From assembly GCF_013408925.1 (NCBI RefSeq), contig NZ_JACCAB010000001.1:1922001-1986000 (forward strand): DNA of 64,000 nt. The letters run 5' to 3'. This DNA is from Pedococcus badiiscoriae (GTDB taxonomy: Bacteria > Actinomycetota > Actinomycetes > Actinomycetales > Dermatophilaceae). The position numbers and the translations under genes are program-made. Numbering within the stretch: the stretch's first letter is position 1; every line of letters begins with the position of its first letter. The notes beneath the pieces were generated by a model. It was not told the DNA's origin. It did no database searches and saw only the letters and a list, made by a program, of their open reading frames with translations. Below, in pieces: positions 36,557-45,286 of the stretch.

Positions 36557-37908
36557 GTTTCGCTGCTGGCCGGCCCGTCTGTACGTCCGCGTTGCCGCGC
36601 GATCTGCTCTCGACCCAGTTGTCCGGCCAAGCCGACCAAGAGGAACGACACACCCGAGAACATGGGGAACGAAAAGGCGTCGAAGAAGCCGTAGGAGGTC
36701 GTGCTGGCGGCAATCGACGCAACCAGGGTGATGGCCAGTGAGCGGTCTCGTTCGTCCGTGGCGAGCATCCGGACTCGTGCAGCGGTGACGAGGCCGGTGA
36801 CGAAGACGCCGAGCAGGCAGATCAGCCCGACGAGCCCCATGTCGATGAGAGTCGCAAGGTACTGGTTGTCGAGGATGCGATAACTCGCGTTGAAGGTTCC
36901 GACTCCCCGTCCGAAGATCGGCGCGCGCGCGATGAACTCGCTCGCCAGCGTGTAGCTGTCAGTCCGCGAGCCGATGCTGGCGTTGTTCTGCAGACCAGTG
37001 AACATGCCCTGGATGGTCCCGAGAAATCCCGGAATGGACACGTAGACCGCCACCAGCAGGAGGCTCCCGACGACGAGAGCTGCCTTCCTCAGGGTGCGGT
37101 GCCACGTGGGAAATAGCACTACGACAATGATCGCCGTCCCGATAATGGCGGACCTCGAGATCGACAGCGGCACGGCGAGGCACAGCATCGCCACGGGGAA
37201 CCATCTTCGAAGGGACGAGGTCTCCCACTTCGAGTCCAGAGCCACGTGCAACGCCAACGGCAGCAGGACCGCAGTCGTCGTGGCAAATTCGAGAGGGTGG
37301 GTAGCTGTTCCCGCCGGGCGGTAGAAGCCGTTGCGGTCGGCCACTTCGACGTCTGAGTTCCAGGTGAGGCCGGGAATGCTGAGGTTGTCAATGAAGGTGT
37401 GTTTCGTGACGAACTGAATGAACCCCAGAGCTCCGACCAGTCCCGCGAACAGCGTGATCCTACGCAGGAGCACGTGAAGTCGCTCAGAGGAGGTGACGCC
37501 GGCCGACGAGGTAAGCATCACGCCGACGAGGGCAATCATGCCGAGGCAGCCTTGCTGTACGCCGTGCATTTCCGTCGTGTTGATGACGCGACTCGTAGCC
37601 GCGACGAAACTGCCTAGGGCCACGGCGAGGAGAATCAGGCCAGCCCGTTCCACGGGGACGAGGGGGCGTCGTGGTCCGCTTCGGTGCGTCGTGTCCCAGA
37701 CCCACCAGATGAAGGCCACCATCCCGACCATCGCCGCGGGCGTCCCGACCCCGCCGAGCGGCTTGAAGACCAGGCGTGAGGGTACGGCGAAGAGCAGAAC
37801 TGCGTAGAGGGTCAAGTAGGTAGTGCCGTCGGCCAAGACCTGTCGGACAGGTGCCGTTCGACTCGCCGGGGCCCCGACCCGCGCCGAGGTCCGCCCCTCC
37901 TGGGTCAT
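36544..37908 (-). CDS. O-antigen ligase/polymerase family protein (Wzy-like)
   Basis: 454-residue multi-pass membrane protein (about 11-12 TM) of the Wzy_C/O-antigen ligase superfamily. The large outer loop contains RTDSYTLASEFIARAPIFGRGVGTFNASY, and the segment PLSISRSAIIGTAIIVVV precedes it; both are typical. In a Wzx/Wzy-type pathway it polymerises lipid-linked repeat units outside the membrane. The ATG at 37908 overlaps the Wzz-like stop by 4 nt (ATGA). Confidence 0.85.
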   Translation of the reverse strand: MTQEGRTSARVGAPASRTAPVRQVLADGTTYLTLYAVLLFAVPSRLVFKPLGGVGTPAAMVGMVAFIWWVWDTTHRSGPRRPLVPVERAGLILLAVALGSFVAATSRVINTTEMHGVQQGCLGMIALVGVMLTSSAGVTSSERLHVLLRRITLFAGLVGALGFIQFVTKHTFIDNLSIPGLTWNSDVEVADRNGFYRPAGTATHPLEFATTTAVLLPLALHVALDSKWETSSLRRWFPVAMLCLAVPLSISRSAIIGTAIIVVVLFPTWHRTLRKAALVVGSLLLVAVYVSIPGFLGTIQGMFTGLQNNASIGSRTDSYTLASEFIARAPIFGRGVGTFNASYRILDNQYLATLIDMGLVGLICLLGVFVTGLVTAARVRMLATDERDRSLAITLVASIAASTTSYGFFDAFSFPMFSGVSFLLVGLAGQLGREQIARQRGRTDGPASSETWAN

Positions 37909-38711
37909 GGTCGTGGGGCTGATCCTCGTGCTGACGCGGCGATCTTGCGTCCACCCTGTGGGGATACTCGGCCTTGACCAGTGACGCCCTTGGGGGCTGT
38001 CTCGGAGGCGGATGTCGGTGGTGTATCGATGGGATGGTCCTCAAGCAGACTGGGAACCGGGCCTGAGGCGGGAACCGAGTCCAGTCGGCGTTGGCGTCGG
38101 CGGGTCAGAACGACATCCAGCCCGCCGATCAGCATGAAAGTCGTGGCACCACCCACAATCAGGGCGGCGAGGGCGTAGCGCACCTGGCCCTTGCGCACAG
38201 TCGCCGGTTTACTGCCCGCGACGATGACGCTGGTCGTGATTTGCTGTGAGGCGACGATGCCGGCGCTCGACTGGAGCTGTGCGACAGTGCCCGGCAGTTG
38301 CTTCAGCATGATGTCCTGAGCCGTCAGGGCTTTGCTGGGCGTTGTTGCAGTCACAGTCACCTTTGCGAGCGGCGCGGGGCTCAAGATGTCCCGCTCCACC
38401 AACACTTCCGCGTCAAGTCCTTCAGCCCTCATCTTCTCGAGCATTGCTGGGTCAACTGCAGCCAGCGACACCACATCGACAGCGGGGCTCAGGCCATCGA
38501 GTATGAGGTAGGGATTCGATCGGCCCGGGGTGCTGCTCGCAGGGGGCATCAGGAGCACCTCGGACACCAAGGTGTACTTGGGGCCGACGGCTATTCCTGT
38601 CCCCACTGCCAAGCCTAGGGAGGCGAGAACGCCAAGGATCAGCAGGTACCACCGCCGGCGCATCGAGCTCCAGATTTCAGACAGAAACACTGTGGCCCCC
38701 GGCTTCTTCAC
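37905..38711 (-). CDS. Wzz-like chain-length / co-polymerase protein, no kinase domain
   Basis: 268-residue protein with two TM segments (about 20-43 and 175-198) flanking an extracytoplasmic domain. The topology and the Pro-rich region before TM1 loop (LLMPPASSTPGRSNPY) resemble Wzz/CapA-type polysaccharide co-polymerases. A 70-residue Pro/Ser/Arg-rich cytoplasmic tail replaces the BY-kinase domain. No separate BY-kinase gene is visible in the window. It is first in the operon with Wzy-like, acyltransferase and beta-helix genes, and is divergent from a second, similar protein at 38.8 kb. Confidence 0.78.
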   Translation of the reverse strand: MKKPGATVFLSEIWSSMRRRWYLLILGVLASLGLAVGTGIAVGPKYTLVSEVLLMPPASSTPGRSNPYLILDGLSPAVDVVSLAAVDPAMLEKMRAEGLDAEVLVERDILSPAPLAKVTVTATTPSKALTAQDIMLKQLPGTVAQLQSSAGIVASQQITTSVIVAGSKPATVRKGQVRYALAALIVGGATTFMLIGGLDVVLTRRRQRRLDSVPASGPVPSLLEDHPIDTPPTSASETAPKGVTGQGRVSPQGGRKIAASARGSAPRP

Positions 38712-38818
38712 TAGGCGTGGTCAAGTCAAGAGTAAGCGAAGAGCAAAGAGGGTGTGGGCGCTCTCCGAACATTTCGTTTCGTACTTGCCCTGCGGAGACT
38801 CGGTGGCAGGATGGAGAG

Positions 38819-39562
38819 GTGGAGACCCAAGATGGCTGGGTGCTTGGCCGCTTGATGGGGGCGTGCAGGCGGTTTGCTGTGGTGCTGGGTCTGGGCCTGA
38901 TCCTCACGGCGAGTGCAGGGGTGTGGCTCATGCGTACGCCACCGGTCTTCTATGCGGATGTGCACGTGCGGATTGTTCGCGCCCCTGTGGACTACGCCAA
39001 CCCCCTGACCGACTACGGGAGCATCGTCACTGCTGCCGGCGTCCTGCAGCGCATGGTGGCTGGCCCGAGCGACGTCCGGATCGTTTCCAACGACATCCGA
39101 CTCGCCGACACCGGCATACACCACGGTCAGTCAGTGGAGCTGTGGAACTCGGGCGGACAGTGGAACAACTACTACGACCGTCCCGAGCTACGCGTGCAGG
39201 TTGTGGGGACCACCAGGGCCGAAGTTGACTCCCGGATGAACACACTGCTGGCAAAGATCGACGCGACCCTGGCGCGTGTGCAGACTGAGAGGTCAGTGCC
39301 TGCCGCCATGACCATGTCCACACAACGACTCCCGGCAGCGTATGTCACGTCCGAGTTGCGAGGGCCTGTCAAGCAGGCCGTCGCGATGACGCTGCTTCTT
39401 GGCGTGTGCCTGACGGTCGCACTCATACAGTGGCTAGATGGAAGTCGAGAGGGTCTTCGGGGAAAACAACCTCGGACACGGCATACAGTCCTACGATCGA
39501 AGCGTGACTCAGCATCCGATCGCCGCAGGGTGGGTCGACGAGCCCGACCAGAACCCGTCTGA
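38819..39562 (+). CDS. Second Wzz-like two-TM protein
   Basis: About 247 residues from the GTG at 38819, preceded by GATGGAGAG. TM segments lie at about 14-36 and 184-203, and an extracytoplasmic domain of about 145 residues lies between (FYADVHVRIVRAPVDYANPLTDYG ...), similar in plan to chain-length regulators. A short basic tail follows. It is divergent from the other Wzz-like gene, with 107 bp between. Its 3' end overlaps the flavin reductase frame by up to 125 nt unless that gene starts later. Function by analogy only. Confidence 0.65.
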   Translation: METQDGWVLGRLMGACRRFAVVLGLGLILTASAGVWLMRTPPVFYADVHVRIVRAPVDYANPLTDYGSIVTAAGVLQRMVAGPSDVRIVSNDIRLADTGIHHGQSVELWNSGGQWNNYYDRPELRVQVVGTTRAEVDSRMNTLLAKIDATLARVQTERSVPAAMTMSTQRLPAAYVTSELRGPVKQAVAMTLLLGVCLTVALIQWLDGSREGLRGKQPRTRHTVLRSKRDSASDRRRVGRRARPEPV

Positions 39563-40163
39563 CGCGCCCACCCAAGATGGGGCCGGTTACGTCGATGCTG
39601 CGACTGTGGCCCTGCGGTTCGCCTCGATCACCTTGGCCAACGAGTCCGAGGTGCCGGCGACATCGGAGGAACCGGCCAAGGTAACGCCACGGCTCATTCG
39701 GGATGTCATGGGGTCGATGGCTACAGGCGTGTGCGTGGTCACGACCAAGTGGGACGGCGATGACGTTGCCATGACCGCGAACTCTGTGACGTCCGTGTCT
39801 TTGGATCCGCCGCTCGTGCTGGTCTGCATAGCGAAGGGGGCTCGATTCCGCGAAGCCATCGTGAGCAGCAACGTCTGGGGGCTCAGCATCCTGGACGCCG
39901 GTGCCTACGAGATTTCTAGCCACTTCGCGCGCCCCGGCCGCGAGCGCGCTGGTCAGATGTCAGCGATGGCCTATCGGCATGGTGCGGTGACTGGGGTGGC
40001 ATTGCTCGAAGCGTCCGTGGGCGTAGTCGAGTGTGAGACCCACGAGATCCATGACGGGGGCGACCACCTCATCATCGTTGGGAGAGTCGTCAATGCCTCA
40101 CGGAGTGGCGAAGGGTCGCATCCCCTGCTGTTTCACCGCGGGCGCTATTGCTGGTTCGTCTGA
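39438..40163 (+). CDS. Flavin reductase-like FMN-binding protein
   Basis: NAD(P)H:flavin oxidoreductase of the PF01613 family. The core begins near residue 83 (LIRDVMGSMATGVCVVTTKWDGDDVAMTANSVTSVSLDPPLVLVCI) and ends GxxHPLLFHRGRYCWF, both characteristic. The first 75-80 residues are unconserved, so the true start is probably later; GTG 39504, 39606 or 39651 are candidates, which would shorten the overlap with the upstream gene. Such reductases supply free reduced flavin to two-component monooxygenases. The acyl-CoA-dehydrogenase-fold protein at 47.2 kb is a plausible partner (inference). It converges on the methyltransferase with a 19-bp overlap. Confidence 0.85.
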   Translation: MEVERVFGENNLGHGIQSYDRSVTQHPIAAGWVDEPDQNPSDAPTQDGAGYVDAATVALRFASITLANESEVPATSEEPAKVTPRLIRDVMGSMATGVCVVTTKWDGDDVAMTANSVTSVSLDPPLVLVCIAKGARFREAIVSSNVWGLSILDAGAYEISSHFARPGRERAGQMSAMAYRHGAVTGVALLEASVGVVECETHEIHDGGDHLIIVGRVVNASRSGEGSHPLLFHRGRYCWFV

Positions 40164-40993
40164 GGTGCCGAGCGCGTTTCTCCGGGTGCGGGACGCGCGA
40201 CGACATGGAACCACGCGGTCCTGCTCTCCCTGTCGTCCAAGGACAGCTCATCCCCCTCCCGACTGATCACTGAGGTGACCTCGAGGTGCGCCTCGGCGGC
40301 CTCCCGCACTGCATGTGGGACGGTCGTGAAGTGGACCAGGAGCGCCCAGTCGTGGGTGGGCATGGTGTCAATCGCCCACTCCACGTGGTCTTCGAAAGAG
40401 CTTCGGTGACCGCGGACGTTGCGGAATCCGGCGAGGTGGCTGCGCGGGTGGAGGGCGGCGCGCGCAGCGAAGCGTGCGACGCTGACCGCATGAGACCGCT
40501 GGGGTTGGTCGACGGGTCCCGGACCCGCCTGGAAGAACTCGCCGCGACGGTTGAGTGTCGAGTACACGACCAGTCCGTCCGGCTTGGTCACGCGCGCGAG
40601 CTCTCGTAGCGCTGTGGCCCGGCCCTCGTGGTCGAGTGAGTCCAGGCCGGCGTGGCTGAAGTATGTCAACGCGAACGAGTCGTCACCCAGTTCGGAGAGG
40701 TCACGTGCGTCCATCTGGGAGAATCTGATGCCGGGATGAGCGTCCCTGGCGCGCTCGAGCATGCTTGGCTCATAGTCAATCCCTAGGTAGTCGGCCGTGA
40801 GGAGGCGCAGTAGCCACGTCGACCGACCGGTGCCCACCCCGACGTCCAAGACCGCGCGGCCCCGCGTGCGGTCGGCGATCTCGGAGAGGACGCGGCGTTC
40901 TCCCACGTCGGTCCAGCTGTCCAATGGTTCGTACTGGTTAGCATCCCGATGCCAGATCTCTGAATTCGGGTCCGCGCTGGCGTTTACCACCAA
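40145..40993 (-). CDS. Class I SAM-dependent methyltransferase
   Basis: 282-residue methyltransferase of the Methyltransf_11/25 type. SAM motif AVLDVGVGTGRSTWLL lies at about residues 47-62. The acidic GIDYEPSML, the post-motif MDARDLSELGDDSF, and ELARVTKPDGLVVYSTLNRRGEF follow. The substrate is unknown. It lies 20 bp downstream of the tandem hydrolase on the same strand, so it is probably the last gene of the carrier-protein operon and may methylate its product or a sugar. Its end overlaps the convergent flavin reductase gene by 19 bp. Confidence 0.87.
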   Translation of the reverse strand: MVVNASADPNSEIWHRDANQYEPLDSWTDVGERRVLSEIADRTRGRAVLDVGVGTGRSTWLLRLLTADYLGIDYEPSMLERARDAHPGIRFSQMDARDLSELGDDSFALTYFSHAGLDSLDHEGRATALRELARVTKPDGLVVYSTLNRRGEFFQAGPGPVDQPQRSHAVSVARFAARAALHPRSHLAGFRNVRGHRSSFEDHVEWAIDTMPTHDWALLVHFTTVPHAVREAAEAHLEVTSVISREGDELSLDDRESRTAWFHVVARPAPGETRSAPQTNQQ

Positions 40994-41013
40994 TGCCTCC
41001 TATTGACGCGTGC

Positions 41014-42711
41014 TCAGCCGTATTGCTGGAGAAGGTCCCGCTCGATCGACTGCATGGCCCATGTTTGTCCCTCTTGGGTCATGAGTGGGTGGTCGACCGC
41101 ATCGTCGACCAAGAGGCTGAGTTGCCCGTCACGTCGCCAGCGCCACAGATGAGTGAGCGTCCAGTACGCCGACTCGCGGAAATGACGGCCGTCGTTACGG
41201 CTCATGACCAGCACGACCCGGGTGCCTCGGCGGATGATGCGGTCGAGTGATGACGCGGGAGCATGCCAGAACGCGAGCTGGCGGTAGATGCGCCAAGCGA
41301 GGTTGCCCGGGCGCAGCCACTTGCGTGACAAGGCCAGGAACGGGCGTGTGGGGGGGCGGGCTGCGAGGCGTCGAGGGTCGCCCTCTGGCCCGAACCGGAC
41401 CGTGGTCTTTGAGTGCAGGATGACATTGATGGCGTAAACCGCATCAACGCGCGAGACAAGCGTCGCCTCCATTGCGCTGTATGCCCCTGAACACAACCCG
41501 ATGAGCACGGGTGGGGTGTCACCGAAGACTGGGGAATGGAGGGCCTCGGGCAGGTCGTAGAGCCAGTGTCGCGAGTACATGGTTCCGAAGGCCTGTCCGG
41601 GATGGCAGGGGCTGTCGCCCGTGCCGCTCTGGTCCATGCGGACCACGGTGAAGCCATGGTCAGCCCACGCTCTGGATGCATTTACCCAGCACCTGCCCGG
41701 TCCGGTGTGGCGATCATTGGCGACGTTCAAGAGCGCAACCACCGGCGCGTTGATGGCGTGCTCGGGCTTGCTGAGAATGCCGAAGAGCCCGATGCGGCCG
41801 AGAGACACCACAGACTCCGTGAATGCGGAGCCAGACGGGGTGTGCTGTCGGAGACTTTGCCGCATCGGGTTGACCAGCTCCACTGGCGGGGTCGCAGCCC
41901 CCGCAGCCAGGAACTCAGCGACCTCGACCAGGGACTGTTCGGGCGTGATGCTGTCGGTCATCGGGACGTCGAGGAGTTCAGCCTGCCCATGGGCGACTCC
42001 CCACGTGACCTCCGGACCACTGAGCCGCCGCGTGAGTGTCCTGGGAATCGGCCGCTCCGCCCGTCCAAGCACGAGAATGCGTGGGGCCAGGGGTCCTGTC
42101 GGCAACGTGCCAATGTCCAGTGACTGCATGCCAATCACGGTGTCGGCGGAGTACAGGTAGCCAGGGGTGTCGACAGCGCCCATGGGTGGTGCGACCTCGC
42201 TTGGTCGCCGAGCCATGCCTTGGCGCAGCATTTCCTTGCCGCTGCAGGGATCCCACAGGGCGAGCGCGGCGAACTCAACTGCGCCGTGCCATGCGGCCGT
42301 GGCGGCGAGGGCTGCACCCAGGCGCATCCCCACGCCCACTACATGGGCTACGCCGGTTGACCGGAGCACCTCGGCGGCATCCGTGACGCTCTGGATCCAT
42401 GCATCGACGCGGTTCGGGTCATCCCACCGACCCGTGGAGTCGCCGATGCCGTGGTAGTCGAAACGTAGTGACACGATCCCTCGGTTGGCCAGTCGGTGGG
42501 CCAGGATCCGAAAGGTCTCATGGGCGTTGTGTTCCTCCTCGCCGAGCGGTGGGCACAGGAGGGCGCCGGTTGCCGCGGTGGCGCCGGCCGGACTGCAGAG
42601 CCATCCGAAGAGTTCCCTGCCCGATAGGCCGAACCACCCCGCGGTGTCCGTGATCGCCGGCGATGACCGAGCGTGGGGTGAAGGCTGAGTGAGCGCTTCC
42701 ACAGGAGTCAT
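41014..42711 (-). CDS. Tandem alpha/beta-hydrolase protein with unusual nucleophile elbows
   Basis: 565 residues with two alpha/beta-hydrolase folds in one chain. Domain 1 (about 30-275) has the strand-loop LLCPPLGEEEHNAHETFRILA and FDYHGIGDS, as in exosortase-associated hydrolases. Its elbow is GMRLG (128-132), with Arg where Ser should be, so it may be non-catalytic. Domain 2 (about 305-565) has MDQSGTGDS and elbow GLCSG (405-409) with Cys407 in the nucleophile place; VMSRNDGRHF and DDAVDHPLM fit the acid and histidine. A Cys nucleophile suggests thioester or acyl-transfer chemistry, suitable for offloading from the operon's ACP (inference). The ATG overlaps the upstream GH2 gene stop by 4 nt. 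Confidence 0.8.
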   Translation of the reverse strand: MTPVEALTQPSPHARSSPAITDTAGWFGLSGRELFGWLCSPAGATAATGALLCPPLGEEEHNAHETFRILAHRLANRGIVSLRFDYHGIGDSTGRWDDPNRVDAWIQSVTDAAEVLRSTGVAHVVGVGMRLGAALAATAAWHGAVEFAALALWDPCSGKEMLRQGMARRPSEVAPPMGAVDTPGYLYSADTVIGMQSLDIGTLPTGPLAPRILVLGRAERPIPRTLTRRLSGPEVTWGVAHGQAELLDVPMTDSITPEQSLVEVAEFLAAGAATPPVELVNPMRQSLRQHTPSGSAFTESVVSLGRIGLFGILSKPEHAINAPVVALLNVANDRHTGPGRCWVNASRAWADHGFTVVRMDQSGTGDSPCHPGQAFGTMYSRHWLYDLPEALHSPVFGDTPPVLIGLCSGAYSAMEATLVSRVDAVYAINVILHSKTTVRFGPEGDPRRLAARPPTRPFLALSRKWLRPGNLAWRIYRQLAFWHAPASSLDRIIRRGTRVVLVMSRNDGRHFRESAYWTLTHLWRWRRDGQLSLLVDDAVDHPLMTQEGQTWAMQSIERDLLQQYG

Positions 42712-45278
42712 GGCTCCACGCGCCGCTCGATCCGCTGCGTGCCCACGAGGTTGGCCGAGCGCAGATATCCGGCGTGTGGGTCGTTGCCGGCGGCCGATGC
42801 TCCTCGCCAGCCACGTTGACCCATGAGGCCAACCGTTGCCAGCTGGCCGGGGGCCAGGTGGAACCACGAATCTTGGGGAATCCAGCCCTCGACCTCGATG
42901 GAAACCCATTGTGCGAACTGTTGGGTGGACACCTCGACTGACCACGGGCGATCGCCGCCACCGACGAACCGCCCGGAGAGGCCAAGGTCGGTGACTCTTC
43001 CTCGCAGACCTGTGGGGTTCGATGGGACGTATGTGTCATGGGCAAGCTCCTGCCCATCCTCGCCTGCGAGCGTGGCAGTGATGACGTCGTACGCGGGTGG
43101 TCCGAACTTGTGGGCGTAGCTGAGGTCGCGAAACCCACCAAAGATCGTCGCTGTCTCAAGGCTCCCGCGGCCGTTGACGACCTTGCAGGTGACGTCCGCG
43201 GTTTCGGACAGCGTGCCGTCGGCAAGGAACAACTTGAGTCGTACGTGGGCGAGCCACGACTCGTGGCGGTCCGACGCGATGAAAACCGCCAAGCCGTTAA
43301 CGCCATCGTCCTGAAGTATCACGACGTCCGGGGCCATGCGGCGCCGCATGACGTACCACGGTGCCTTGGGACGACCGAGGGTGTCGATGAGCCCCAACCC
43401 GCCACCGAACACCGTGTCGTGAGATTGCAGGACCAAGGCCCCACAGCACGGCGACCTGGGGCCGCGCCATTGTGCAAGAACCGAGTCGAAGATGGTGGCG
43501 ACCGTGGCCCGGGCTGCGGAGGCGGCGTACTCGCCGTCGATGCGACGCAGTGTTCGGGGTTCGACGCCAAAGAGGGATGCGGTGTACCAGTCTCGGACAT
43601 CCTCGAGGTCCCAGCTGGTCCTGGTATCCCTATTTACGCTGGCCTTCCAGTCAGGCTCATGACCCATGCCCTGCAAGAGGGCCCGCTCATGTGGGGTGTC
43701 GATCGGCTCAGGGGGTGTCGAAAAGGCAAGGCACTCAGAGGCAAAGCGCACTCGCGACAGGACAGCGTCGTGCAAGGGCCTCAGGTAGGCCCCGACGCCG
43801 AAATAGTGGGAGGGGCCGGCGTCGACCATGCTCGGCAGGGGGCTCTCCCCTGGCGTGTTGCGAACGTATGGAACCTCGGGCAGCCACGCCGCGAGGCGTG
43901 CTGGCGCCACTTCGTCTGCGGCAGCGCTGGTCCACGAGTCGGGCGGAAGGCCAAGGTAGGCCGCCTCCTGTTCGTTCTCGCTCCCACCACATACGACCAT
44001 AGTGCTGGGACGTCCTTGGAGGTTGGCGAAAACCTGGTCGAACTCGGTCTTCAGACCGGTCAGGTACTCAGCCTCAGCGGGGACGTCGTAGAAGCTGAAC
44101 ATGCAGTCGAGCCAGACCATCAGACCCAGCTCGTCACACAGGTCGTGGAATTCGTGGCTTTCGTAGACCCCCGTTCCCGTGACGCGGAGCATGTTCTGGT
44201 TTCCGCTTCTCGCCAGCTCCAAACGGTCGCGTATCCCCTCGGGGCCTGCCGTCAGGCGCGCGCTTTCGAGGGGTGTCCAGCACGAGCCGCGGCAGAAGAT
44301 GGGGATGCCGTTCACCACCAGTTGGAAGGCACCGTCGGTCCGGTCGATGCCCACGGTGCGGAAGCCCACGCGACGTAGGTGATGGGAGCGCCCGTCGACC
44401 GTGAGCGTCACGTCGTAGAGCGGTTGGCTGCCATGGGTGTGTGGCCACCACAGCTGAACACCGGGAACCTCCACCTCAGCCCTGATCTCCAGGCCACCAT
44501 CAGCGGTCTGTTGACGCTCCAGCGTCGATGCATGGTCCTCGAACCCATCACAGTGAACCGAGCCAGCTGTGCCACCGACGAGCGTGACGCCGACCACCAC
44601 GTCGCTGTCGTCCCCAACCCCCGTCACTACACAGCGCACCGCCACTCGCCCCAGTCCTGAACGGTCCTCCATCGGGGCGGCGCGCACGTCGAGGACTGTG
44701 ACCTCAACCGGGGCCACAGGGTGCAGCGTCACCGCGCGCCACGGACCGACCGGCGCAGGTGCTGGAATGCCGTTGGTGGTGCGACCCACGAGGGAGGTGC
44801 GGTACCAGCGCAGGTTCTGGTGGACCAGTTCGGCACACTTCCACCGAGGCCGCGTCCGGCGCTGTGTGAGGAGCGGGTTCAGAGCCGCGCATCGGATACG
44901 CAATTCGTTCGGACCGGGACGTACCTCGACAGAGAGGTCATGGTGAACGAACATGTTCTCGCTGTGCAGCAGGTGGTCATCGCCAAGCCACACGTCGGCG
45001 ATCGTGGCCAGTCCATCGAGCCGAAGGCGGTAGGCGCTCTCTTCGTCCGAGTGGAGTCCGGACTGGGCCTCTGCCGTGAAGGCGCACCGGAACCACCAGT
45101 CGTCGGCGTCGTAGTCTCGGACGAGAGCGGTGGGATCCCCAGAAGCCACCAGGGCCGCCGCAGCCGTCATCGGGCCCTCGATGCGCCACCACCCCGACTC
45201 GGGAAGCGGCGCACCGGGGGGCGCAGATGCCATCTCCCAGCGAGCGCCGGCGAGAACGTCGTCCTTGGGGTCAGCCAT
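42708..45278 (-). CDS. GH2 beta-mannosidase-like protein, cytoplasmic
   Basis: 856-residue glycoside hydrolase family 2-type protein. The jelly-roll N-terminal domain (about 30-180, WWFRCAFTAE ... ADVWLGDDHLLHSENMFVHHDLSVEV) precedes immunoglobulin-like and TIM-barrel domains. The barrel carries NGIPIFCRGSCWTPLES, the acid/base region CGGSENEQE (Glu434) corresponding to CGNNENE of beta-mannosidases, and nucleophile region RFASECLAF (Glu515). No signal peptide is visible, which is odd for a polymer hydrolase. It may act on a glycoside intermediate or have moved to transfer chemistry. ATG 45278 lies 8 nt after the DUF1839 gene; the open frame to 45590 runs inside that gene and is rejected. It is coupled to the hydrolase downstream (ATGA). 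Confidence 0.83.
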   Translation of the reverse strand: MADPKDDVLAGARWEMASAPPGAPLPESGWWRIEGPMTAAAALVASGDPTALVRDYDADDWWFRCAFTAEAQSGLHSDEESAYRLRLDGLATIADVWLGDDHLLHSENMFVHHDLSVEVRPGPNELRIRCAALNPLLTQRRTRPRWKCAELVHQNLRWYRTSLVGRTTNGIPAPAPVGPWRAVTLHPVAPVEVTVLDVRAAPMEDRSGLGRVAVRCVVTGVGDDSDVVVGVTLVGGTAGSVHCDGFEDHASTLERQQTADGGLEIRAEVEVPGVQLWWPHTHGSQPLYDVTLTVDGRSHHLRRVGFRTVGIDRTDGAFQLVVNGIPIFCRGSCWTPLESARLTAGPEGIRDRLELARSGNQNMLRVTGTGVYESHEFHDLCDELGLMVWLDCMFSFYDVPAEAEYLTGLKTEFDQVFANLQGRPSTMVVCGGSENEQEAAYLGLPPDSWTSAAADEVAPARLAAWLPEVPYVRNTPGESPLPSMVDAGPSHYFGVGAYLRPLHDAVLSRVRFASECLAFSTPPEPIDTPHERALLQGMGHEPDWKASVNRDTRTSWDLEDVRDWYTASLFGVEPRTLRRIDGEYAASAARATVATIFDSVLAQWRGPRSPCCGALVLQSHDTVFGGGLGLIDTLGRPKAPWYVMRRRMAPDVVILQDDGVNGLAVFIASDRHESWLAHVRLKLFLADGTLSETADVTCKVVNGRGSLETATIFGGFRDLSYAHKFGPPAYDVITATLAGEDGQELAHDTYVPSNPTGLRGRVTDLGLSGRFVGGGDRPWSVEVSTQQFAQWVSIEVEGWIPQDSWFHLAPGQLATVGLMGQRGWRGASAAGNDPHAGYLRSANLVGTQRIERRVEP

Positions 45279-45286
45279 GTCGCCCC

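Noticed and set aside
41014..42711. Exosortase / PEP-CTERM sorting system
   Set aside because: The hydrolase resembles exosortase-associated ones, but no exosortase and no PEP-CTERM-tailed protein was seen in the window.
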